64,000 nucleotides of DNA from Pseudomonas umsongensis (GTDB lineage Bacteria > Pseudomonadota > Gammaproteobacteria > Pseudomonadales > Pseudomonadaceae): NCBI RefSeq assembly GCF_002236105.1, contig NZ_NIWU01000003.1, positions 560,501 through 624,500 on the forward strand, read 5' to 3'. Below are positions 54,113 to 61,111 of this stretch, piece by piece. A model generated the notes under the pieces. The model was not told the DNA's origin. It was given only the letters and a program-made list of their open reading frames with translations, and searched no databases. The stretch's first letter is position 1. Every line of letters begins with the position of its first letter. Both the position numbers and the translations under genes were made by a program.

Positions 54113-55396
54113 ATGAATCTGTTCAGCCTGCGCCGACATGCGCCCAGTCTCGACGATTTGCTGGAGGACAGTTCCTCTGCCCCCAACGCAGACAATCTTT
54201 GCAGCGAGTACCTGATGCCCAGTGTCGATCGACCCCAACAGGTTTTTGCCCGCGGCCAGGGTTCCTGGTTGTGGGACAGCGATGACCGTGCGTATCTGGA
54301 TTTCTCCCAGGGCAGCGGTGCCAATAGCCTTGGTCACAGCCCCAAGGCACTGGTCAGCGCCATTACTGCGCAGGCGCAAGCGTTGATCAATCCCGGTTTC
54401 GCCCTGCATAACCGCGGCATGCTCAAGCTCGCCGAGCGCCTGTGTGCCATCACCGGCAGCGACCAGGCGTACCTGCTCAACAGCGGCAGCGAGGCCTGTG
54501 AGGCGGCGATCAAGCTGGCGCGCAAATGGGGTCAACGGCATCGCGGCGGGGCTTCGCGGATTATCGTGGCCAATCAGGCTTGCCATGGTCGTAGCCTGGG
54601 GACGATTTCGGCGTCGGACAGTTCGACCCTGGTCAACCGCTTCGAGCCGCAGCTTCCGGGGTTCAGTCGCGTCCCCTTCAATGACCTTGCGGCGCTGAAT
54701 GCGGCGGTGGATGAACGGACCGTGGCGATCATGCTCGAGCCGATCCAGAGTGAAGCTGGGGTGATTGCGGCTACCGCACATTACCTCAAGGGGGTCGAGC
54801 GCCTGTGTCGCGAGTTGGGCATCCTGCTGATCTTCGACGAGGTGCAAACCGGTGTCGGTCGCTGTGGCAGCCTGCTGGCTGAACAGTCCTTCGGTGTGCG
54901 GGCCGATATCGTCGTGCTCGGCAAAGGGCTTGGCGGTGGCGTACCGGTGGCGGCGCTGCTGGCGCGGGGCAAGGCCTGCTGCCTGGAAACCGGCGAAATG
55001 AGCGGTACCCATCATGGCAACGCACTGCTGACTGCAGCCGGCCTGGCGGTGCTCGATAGCGTGCAGGACAAAGGCTTTCTCGAGCATGTCGGGGAAATGG
55101 CGCAGCACCTGCGCGAAGGCCTGCAGCGTTTGTCCCATCGTTACGGACACGGCGAATTACGCGGGCAAGGTTTGCTCTGGGGGTTGACGCTTTCCGACGA
55201 CTCGGCAGACGCCGTGGTCAAGGCCGCGTTGTACGAAGGGCTGTTGCTGGACGCGCCGCGAGCCGATTGCCTGCGATTTACCCCGGCGCTGACGGTCAGC
55301 AAGTCCAATATCGATGAAATGCTGCTGCGCCTGGCCCGTGCCTTCTCCCGCGTACGCACCGCACAGCTGCAATGCCGTAAAGGGATTGCCGTCTGA
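54113..55396 (+). CDS. Class III PLP-dependent aminotransferase (acetylornithine-like)
   Basis: The 427-residue protein is a fold-type I omega-aminotransferase. Visible features are LLNSGSEACEAAIKLARKW near residue 121, ACHGRS at 156-161, the cofactor-stacking IFDEVQTGVGR (D242, E243), and K271 in VVLGKGLGGGVPVAALL. It resembles ArgD/AruC/EctB-like enzymes that act on terminal amino groups. No neighbouring biosynthetic genes fix the substrate. The 30-residue N-terminus is longer than ArgD. The LysR gene upstream probably controls it, and a strong terminator follows. Confidence 0.88.
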   Translation: MNLFSLRRHAPSLDDLLEDSSSAPNADNLCSEYLMPSVDRPQQVFARGQGSWLWDSDDRAYLDFSQGSGANSLGHSPKALVSAITAQAQALINPGFALHNRGMLKLAERLCAITGSDQAYLLNSGSEACEAAIKLARKWGQRHRGGASRIIVANQACHGRSLGTISASDSSTLVNRFEPQLPGFSRVPFNDLAALNAAVDERTVAIMLEPIQSEAGVIAATAHYLKGVERLCRELGILLIFDEVQTGVGRCGSLLAEQSFGVRADIVVLGKGLGGGVPVAALLARGKACCLETGEMSGTHHGNALLTAAGLAVLDSVQDKGFLEHVGEMAQHLREGLQRLSHRYGHGELRGQGLLWGLTLSDDSADAVVKAALYEGLLLDAPRADCLRFTPALTVSKSNIDEMLLRLARAFSRVRTAQLQCRKGIAV

Positions 55397-55443
55397 GCGG
55401 ACGCTTCCTGCACGAATTCCCGAACCGTCTCGCGGTATAACGC

Positions 55444-55483
55444 ACGCCCCACGCCTGATTCTTTTGGCGTGGGGCGTTTTTTT
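55444..55483 (+). terminator. Intrinsic terminator after the aminotransferase
   Basis: A perfect 12-bp stem (ACGCCCCACGCC with GGCGTGGGGCGT) is followed by seven T residues. Confidence 0.95.
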
Positions 55484-55613
55484 ATGGCGGTTGCATCGTT
55501 CAGAAACATGGCCTGGGTACATTGGCCTGAACAGTCGGGCTGAACCCTGACCAACGGTACAGGTCGATAGGGTATGGGCTCGCGTGAGCCCACTTCAATC
55601 AGGAGCTATGTCC

Positions 55614-55772
55614 ATGGACTTTATCCGCATCATCATCGCCATTCTGTTGCCACCACTGGGTGTATTTCTGCAAGTGGGGTTCGGTGGAGCGTTCTGGCTG
55701 AATATTCTGCTGACGCTGTGCGGTTACATTCCCGGGATCGTGCATGCGGTGTACATCATCGCCAAGCGGTGA
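55614..55772 (+). CDS. YqaE/Pmp3-family membrane peptide, 52 aa
   Basis: The product (MDFIRIIIAILLPPLGVFLQ, then a second hydrophobic segment) is a complete Pmp3/UPF0057 member with the signature I-L-L-P-P-L-G-V and the end GIVHAVYIIAKR. These two-helix peptides sit in the inner membrane and are linked to salt and cold stress in plants, yeast and bacteria. ATG 55614 has AGGAG 8 bases upstream; ATG 55608 is too close to that site. Confidence 0.9.
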   Translation: MDFIRIIIAILLPPLGVFLQVGFGGAFWLNILLTLCGYIPGIVHAVYIIAKR

Positions 55773-55796
55773 GGCGTTTTTCCCTGTGTGGCGCTC

Positions 55797-57623
55797 TCAA
55801 TTTGTGAGCGCCATCACCCGCCGATAGAACAACCATTCCTGCTCGAGCGCATGCGCCTGGTTACCGGCTTTGCGAAAACCGTGACGTTCGTCCGCGTAGT
55901 AATGGGCTTCGACCAGGATACCGTTGTTCTGCAGGGCCTCGACCATGTCGCGGGTTTGCTGAGGTACTACCACGGCATCCAGCTCACCTTGAAAGAAGAT
56001 CACCGGCACGCGAATGTTGCTGGCATGCAATAACGGCGTGCGTGCGGCGTAGCGTTCGGCATCCTGTTGTGGGTCACCGATCAGCCAGTCCAGGTAGTCA
56101 CCCTCGAATTTGTGCGTCGCCCGTCCCAGCGCCACAGGGTCGCTGACCCCATAAAGACTGGCACCGGCACGAAACACCTGGTGGAACGCCAACGCGCACA
56201 GCGCCGTATAGCCTCCGGCGCTGCCACCGCGAATGAAAGCTCGCTGGCCATCGATCAAGCCACGTTCGGCGAGATGGCTGACCACCGCGCAAGCGTCTTC
56301 GACATCGACTTCGCCCCAGCGCAAATGCAGGGCCTGGCGATAGTCCCGGCCGTATCCGCTGCTGCCGCGATAGTTGAGATCGGCCACGGCAAAACCTCGT
56401 TGCGCCCAGTACTGGATGCGCGGATCGAGCATCGGGTAGCACGCCGAGGTTGGGCCGCCATGGATGAACACCACCAATGGCGGCTTGGCGTCGCCGTTCA
56501 TTGCAGGGTAGAAGAAACCGTAGGCTTCACCCGAACCGCTTGGGTAGTGCAGCGTTTGCGGGCGACTGATCTGCTCAGCGGGCAGCGGTGCAATACCGCC
56601 GGCGAGGACTTTCACTTGGTGGGTCTGGCGATCGATGGCGATCACCGCCGCTGAGCTGACGGGGGACGCAGCAATGCAGTAGATGAAATGATCATCCACG
56701 GCAAGATGGCGGAAGCGGCTGTAATCGCCGGTAAAGTCTTTGCACGAATTACCGCAAAGCCCCAATCGGCCAAAACCGCCTTCCGTCCAGCTGGCCAGAT
56801 AAGTACCTTCGCTTAGCGGTAACCAGGTACAACCACCCAGTTGCCAGGGTGCCGGGCCGTGGTCGGCGGCGGTGCTGGGCAATGGTGTCAGGCCATCGGC
56901 CGATTCCATCCAGGGCTGCCAGAAACCACCGCGATCGGTCAGGCAGAACAAGCGACTGTCAGCATCGAAACGAGGTTGTTGCAGCGATTCCTGCGCCTGG
57001 TCGCCGGCCACGCAGCAAGGGGCAGCGAAGCCGCCATCGGCCTGGCGTCGGGCGACCATCAAACGGGTCGCGGTCCAGGGTTGATCCGGGCGACTCCACT
57101 CAATCCAGGCCAGTCGTTGCGCATCGGGACTCAAGGTCGGTGCGGCGTAAAAGTCCGCGCCTTCGGCCAACAAATGCCGCGCGCCATCCACCAGGTCGAT
57201 CGCCACCAGGCGGTGTACATTGCGGTTTTCCTCTACCGCCAGTACCTGGCCATTGGCGAACTGCAGATCACCATATCGACACACACCTGAGGTCAGCACC
57301 TCTTGCGTCTCGCCTTGCAGTGATTGGCGATAAAGCTGCTGATCCGCCTCATTGACGAACACCACGCCGTCGTCGGTCAGGCAAAACGCGCCACCGCCAT
57401 ATTCATACACTCGACTGCGCACACTGAACGGGGGTGGCGTCAGGCAACTGGCCACACCATCACGCCAGTGCCAGATCCGACACGCGGCATCCTCCGGGCG
57501 GTATTCGTTCCAGAACAAACCATGGGCGCCGACCTGCAGCTCGGCAAAATCGATGCCGGCCGCGACGGCGTTGGCGGCGCTGAAGGGTTCAGCTTTTGGC
57601 GATGAGGCGTGAGTTTCGTTCAT
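55797..57623 (-). CDS. S9-family prolyl oligopeptidase-like peptidase of the PQQ locus
   Basis: The ~608-residue protein has an N-terminal beta-propeller (about residues 30-340) and a C-terminal alpha/beta-hydrolase domain. The serine nucleophile is in FIRGGSAGGYTAL (about residue 450), with an Asp further on and the His in DERHGFRK near the C-terminus. The gene follows pqqE with a 35-base overlap if it starts at 57623; no strong ribosome site fixes the start, and TTG 57644 is an alternative. In pseudomonads the equivalent gene is part of the pqq cluster (called pqqH or pqqM in different reports), where it may help degrade or mature the PqqA peptide. Confidence 0.8.
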   Translation of the reverse strand: MNETHASSPKAEPFSAANAVAAGIDFAELQVGAHGLFWNEYRPEDAACRIWHWRDGVASCLTPPPFSVRSRVYEYGGGAFCLTDDGVVFVNEADQQLYRQSLQGETQEVLTSGVCRYGDLQFANGQVLAVEENRNVHRLVAIDLVDGARHLLAEGADFYAAPTLSPDAQRLAWIEWSRPDQPWTATRLMVARRQADGGFAAPCCVAGDQAQESLQQPRFDADSRLFCLTDRGGFWQPWMESADGLTPLPSTAADHGPAPWQLGGCTWLPLSEGTYLASWTEGGFGRLGLCGNSCKDFTGDYSRFRHLAVDDHFIYCIAASPVSSAAVIAIDRQTHQVKVLAGGIAPLPAEQISRPQTLHYPSGSGEAYGFFYPAMNGDAKPPLVVFIHGGPTSACYPMLDPRIQYWAQRGFAVADLNYRGSSGYGRDYRQALHLRWGEVDVEDACAVVSHLAERGLIDGQRAFIRGGSAGGYTALCALAFHQVFRAGASLYGVSDPVALGRATHKFEGDYLDWLIGDPQQDAERYAARTPLLHASNIRVPVIFFQGELDAVVVPQQTRDMVEALQNNGILVEAHYYADERHGFRKAGNQAHALEQEWLFYRRVMALTN

Positions 57624-58740
57624 TGCGAAAGGCCAGTTGTTCAATGGTCTGGGTCGCGTGCTCGGCCTCTTCGCGGGCCTTGAGGATCACGCCGTGATGA
57701 GGCGACTTGCTGCACACCGGGTCGGCGTTGCGCGCATCCCCCGTGAGCATGAAGGCCTGGCAGCGACAGCCGCCGAAGTCCTTTTCTTTCTCGTCGCAGG
57801 AGCGGCATGGCTCCGGCATCCAGTCGTAACCGCGAAAGCGGTTGAAGCCGAACGAGTCGTACCAGATGTGCTGCATGCTGTGCTCGCGCACGTTGGGAAA
57901 CTGCACCGGCAGCTGTCGGGCGCCATGACAGGGCAGGGCGGTGCCGTCCGGTGTGACCGTCAGGAAGATACTGCCCCAGCCGTTCATGCAGGCTTTCGGG
58001 CGTTCTTCGTAGTAGTCCGGGGTGACGAAAATCAACTTGCAGGGATGCCCTTCGGCTTCCAGTTTGGCGCGGTATTCGTTGGTGATGCGCTCCGCACGAA
58101 CAAGCTGTTCCCGGGTCGGCAGCAGCCCCGCCCGGTTGAGTTGCGCCCAGCCGTAGAACTGGCAGGTGGCGAGTTCGACGAAGTCGGCCTCCAGGGCAAT
58201 GCACAGCTCGATGATGCGGTCGATCTTGTCGATGTTGTGCCGATGGGTGACGAAGTTCAGCACCATCGGGTAGCCATGGGCTTTCACGGCTCGGGCCATT
58301 TCCAGCTTTTGCGCGAAGGCTTTTTTCGAGCCCGCCAGCAGGTTGTTCACCTGCTCGTCGCTGGCCTGGAAACTGATCTGGATGTGATCGAGACCGGCCT
58401 TTTTGAAATCGCTGATTTTCTGCTCGGTCAGGCCGATGCCGGAGGTGATCAGGTTGGTGTAGAACCCCAGCTGGCGCGCTTCGCCAATCAGCTCGGCGAG
58501 GTCCTGGCGCACCAACGGCTCACCACCGGAAAAGCCCAACTGCGCCGCGCCCATCTCGCGGGCCTCGCGGAACACCTTGATCCACTGCTCGGTACTCAAC
58601 TCCTGGCCTTGTTCGGCAAAATCCAGCGGATTGGAGCAGTACGGGCATTGCAGCGGGCAGCGATAAGTCAGCTCGGCCAGCAACCAAAGGGGCAGGCCGA
58701 TCTCGGGCTTGGGCGGCACTTGCCTGGATGAATCAGGCAA
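57589..58740 (-). CDS. pqqE: PqqA peptide cyclase (radical SAM/SPASM)
   Basis: The ~383-residue enzyme has the radical SAM cluster motif C28-x3-C32-x2-C35 (YRCPLQCPYCSNP) and a C-terminal SPASM domain with cysteines around KACMNGWG, PCHGAR, PCRSCDEKEKDFGGCRCQAF. It forms the carbon-carbon bond between Glu and Tyr of PqqA. No ATG begins the conserved part. The best start is a TTG at 58740 that overlaps the pqqD stop; the next in-frame ATG upstream would lie inside pqqD at 58863 and is unrelated sequence. Confidence 0.93.
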   Translation of the reverse strand: MPDSSRQVPPKPEIGLPLWLLAELTYRCPLQCPYCSNPLDFAEQGQELSTEQWIKVFREAREMGAAQLGFSGGEPLVRQDLAELIGEARQLGFYTNLITSGIGLTEQKISDFKKAGLDHIQISFQASDEQVNNLLAGSKKAFAQKLEMARAVKAHGYPMVLNFVTHRHNIDKIDRIIELCIALEADFVELATCQFYGWAQLNRAGLLPTREQLVRAERITNEYRAKLEAEGHPCKLIFVTPDYYEERPKACMNGWGSIFLTVTPDGTALPCHGARQLPVQFPNVREHSMQHIWYDSFGFNRFRGYDWMPEPCRSCDEKEKDFGGCRCQAFMLTGDARNADPVCSKSPHHGVILKAREEAEHATQTIEQLAFRNERNSRLIAKS

Positions 58741-59008
58741 GTTCGATCCAGTGCTGTGCACGGGCAACCTCCATGAATTGCTCGATGTCATCACCGAGCT
58801 CGGGCACGCCGGGGAACTGCTGGTCGAGCTCATTGATGATCGCCGCGACATTGCGCTCGCCATCGATCAAGCCGCCGATCAGCGCCGCGCTTTCATTGAG
58901 TTTAATCATGCCTTCCGGGTACAGCAGCACGTGGCCTTTCTGTGCCGGTTCGTACTGGAAACGGTAGCCAGGACGCCAGGTCGGGGTCTTGCTGCGATCG
59001 AAACTCAT
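58733..59008 (-). CDS. pqqD: PQQ biosynthesis peptide chaperone
   Basis: The 91-residue RRE-type chaperone has the winged-helix body of PqqD (PGYRFQYEPAQKGHVLLYPEG, LNESAALIGGLIDGERNVAAI). It binds PqqA and presents it to PqqE. Start overlaps the pqqC stop by four bases, and its stop overlaps the proposed TTG start of pqqE, so C-D-E are translationally coupled. Confidence 0.95.
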   Translation of the reverse strand: MSFDRSKTPTWRPGYRFQYEPAQKGHVLLYPEGMIKLNESAALIGGLIDGERNVAAIINELDQQFPGVPELGDDIEQFMEVARAQHWIELA

Positions 59009-59757
59009 AGGGGGATTCCTTTGTGCCAGACCCGTTCACTCGTCACCGTATGGTAGGGCGGGCGGTTCAACTCATAGGCCATGCTCATGGCATCGAGCAT
59101 GCTCCAAAGAATGTCCAGTTTGAACTGGAGAATTTCCAGCATGCGTTCCTGGCCTTCCCGGGTCGTGTAGTGCTCGAGGGTGATGGCCAGGCCGTGCTCG
59201 ACATCGCGCCGCGCCTGGCCCAGGCGCGTGCGGAAATACGCGTAGCCGGTGGGGTCGATCCACGGGTAGTGCTGCGGCCAGCTGTCCAGGCGCGATTGGT
59301 GGATCTGCGGGGCGAACAGCTCGGTCAGCGAGCTGCTGGCCGCTTCCTGCCAACGGGCGCGGCGAGCGAAGTTGACGTAGGCGTCGACAGCAAAACGCAC
59401 GCCGGGCAGCACCAGTTCCTGGGAGCGCAATTGGTCCGGGTCGAGACCGACGGCCTGGCCCAGGCGCAGCCAGGCTTCGATACCGCCGTCTTCGCCGGGG
59501 GCGCCGTCATGGTCGAGCAGGCGTTGAATCCATTCGCGACGGACCTCGCGGTCCGGGCAATTGGCCAGGATGGCCGCGTCCTTCAGGGGGATGTTCACCT
59601 GATAGTAAAAGCGGTTGGCGACCCAGCCCTGGATCTGCTCGCGGGTGGCCCGGCCTTCGTACATCGCCACGTGGTAGGGGTGGTGGATGTGGTAGTAGGC
59701 GCCCTTGGCGCGCAGGGCGGCTTCGAATTCGGCGGGGGACATGGGGGTGTCGGTCAT
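59005..59757 (-). CDS. pqqC: Pyrroloquinoline-quinone synthase
   Basis: The 250-residue cofactorless oxidase has the haem-oxygenase-like all-helical fold with YYHIHHPYHVAMYEG near the start and MLEILQFKLDILWSMLDAM near the end. It performs the final ring closure and eight-electron oxidation to PQQ. AGAACCGCAATG precedes, with the gene separated from pqqB by 126 bases that hold a REP pair. Confidence 0.95.
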   Translation of the reverse strand: MTDTPMSPAEFEAALRAKGAYYHIHHPYHVAMYEGRATREQIQGWVANRFYYQVNIPLKDAAILANCPDREVRREWIQRLLDHDGAPGEDGGIEAWLRLGQAVGLDPDQLRSQELVLPGVRFAVDAYVNFARRARWQEAASSSLTELFAPQIHQSRLDSWPQHYPWIDPTGYAYFRTRLGQARRDVEHGLAITLEHYTTREGQERMLEILQFKLDILWSMLDAMSMAYELNRPPYHTVTSERVWHKGIPL

Positions 59758-59803
59758 TGCGGTTCTCCAACGAACAGCCGTAGAAATGAGGCGTTATTAC
59801 CGG

Positions 59804-59876
59804 CCTCTTCGCGAGCAGGCTCGCTCCCACAGTAGATCGCCTTCCCCCTGTGGGAGCGAGCCTGCTCGCGAAGGGG
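59804..59876. repeat. Inverted REP pair between pqqB and pqqC
   Basis: Two facing REP cores interrupt the operon between pqqB and pqqC, ending eight bases before the pqqB stop on the map. Confidence 0.9.
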
Positions 59877-59883
59877 CCCTCCG

Positions 59884-60795
59884 TTACAGCACAATACTCA
59901 TGCCGTCATACGCCACTTCAACCTGGCGCCGTTCCAGCTCCGCCCGCTGCGGCGAATCTTCGTCGAGAATCGGGTTTGTGTTGTTGATGTGGATAAGCAC
60001 CTTGCGCTGTTTGGGCAGTTGCTCCAGCACTTCAAGCATGCCGCCAGGCCCATTCTGCGCCAGGTGGCCCATCTCCCGGCCGGTGCGGGTGCCGACACCA
60101 CGGCGCTGCATTTCGTCGTCGTCCCACAGCGTGCCGTCCACCAACAGGCAGTCGCTGGCAGCCATGATTTCCAGCAGTGGCGCATCGACCTTGCCCAGCC
60201 CCGGCGCATAGAACAGCTTGCCACCGGTATTGAGGTCTTCGACGATCAGGCCGATATTGTCGCCTGGATGCGGGTCGAAGCGATGCGGCGAGTAGGGCGG
60301 CGCGGCGCTGCGCAGTGGCAGCGGGGTGAAGCGCAGGTTCGGGCAGGCCGGGATGCTGAAGCTCTGGTCGAGTTCGATGCGGTTCCAGCTCAGGCCGCCG
60401 TTCCAGTGGGTCAGCATGTTGAATAGCGGGAATCCGGTACTCAAGTCCTCATGGACCATGTCGGTGCACCAGACCTGGTGCGGGCAACCTTCGCGCAACA
60501 TGAGCAGGCCGGTGGTGTGGTCGATCTGGCTGTCCATCAGGATGATCGCGCTGATCCCGGTATCGCGCAGTGCGCGCCCCGGTTGCATGGGCGCGAAGCT
60601 CTGGAGCTGGGCACGGATGTCCGGGGAGGTGTTGCACAGCACCCAATTCACGCCGTTATCGGAAATCGCGATGGACGATTGGGTGCGTGCCTTGGCCCGC
60701 AGGCTGCCATTGCGAAAACCTGCGCAGTTTTCGCAATTGCAGTTCCACTGAGGAAAACCGCCGCCGGCGGCGGAACCTAGGATCTGGACGAACAT
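59884..60795 (-). CDS. pqqB: PQQ biosynthesis metallo-hydrolase/hydroxylase
   Basis: The 303-residue protein is a metallo-beta-lactamase-fold enzyme. It has the PqqB-specific structural zinc cysteines C19, C21, C24 (WNCNCENC), MDSQIDHTTGLLMLREG, and a C-terminal HINNTNPILDEDSPQRAE. It hydroxylates the tyrosine part of the cross-linked Glu-Tyr intermediate. It lies about 83 bases after pqqA, beyond a hairpin with a T-run. Confidence 0.95.
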   Translation of the reverse strand: MFVQILGSAAGGGFPQWNCNCENCAGFRNGSLRAKARTQSSIAISDNGVNWVLCNTSPDIRAQLQSFAPMQPGRALRDTGISAIILMDSQIDHTTGLLMLREGCPHQVWCTDMVHEDLSTGFPLFNMLTHWNGGLSWNRIELDQSFSIPACPNLRFTPLPLRSAAPPYSPHRFDPHPGDNIGLIVEDLNTGGKLFYAPGLGKVDAPLLEIMAASDCLLVDGTLWDDDEMQRRGVGTRTGREMGHLAQNGPGGMLEVLEQLPKQRKVLIHINNTNPILDEDSPQRAELERRQVEVAYDGMSIVL

Positions 60796-60819
60796 GGATG
60801 CTCCATCATTTCAACGCTG

Positions 60820-60852
60820 AAAATAAAACGCCTCGGGATAAACCGAGGCGTT
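60820..60852 (-). terminator. Attenuating terminator between pqqA and pqqB
   Basis: On the minus strand a perfect 10-bp stem (AACGCCTCGG with its complement) around a six-base loop is followed by TTTATTT. It lies 27 bases after the pqqA stop, and can make pqqA far more abundant than the downstream enzyme mRNAs. Confidence 0.85.
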
Positions 60853-60878
60853 GAACTACATTTCTGCCAGGGCAGAGA

Positions 60879-60953
60879 TCAGCGGCTGGCGAAGTACATG
60901 GTGACTTCAAAGCCGATACGCAGGTCGGTGTAAGCTGGTTTGGTCCAGGCCAT
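60879..60953 (-). CDS. pqqA: PQQ precursor peptide, 24 aa
   Basis: The minus-strand frame from ATG 60953 gives MAWTKPAYTDLRIGFEVTMY and four more residues (FASR), then TGA. The pattern E-x3-Y (E16, Y20) marks the two residues fused into PQQ. AAGGAG lies 8 bases before the ATG. Length and sequence match the PqqA family, so this is the substrate of PqqD/PqqE/PqqF. It is too short for standard ORF cut-offs. Confidence 0.97.
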   Translation of the reverse strand: MAWTKPAYTDLRIGFEVTMYFASR

Positions 60954-61111
60954 CAGTTGAACTCCTTCAGGTAAGGTTGGACAGCGCTATCTATATGTAT
61001 AGTCCACCTCCGGTTAGAGATGTTCCAAATAGTTAGGCTGCTATGTTACTCAAAATTTCACAGGGATTGCCCATGAAACTTTGAAAAAGCTCCTTACAGT
61101 CTAGGCAATGA

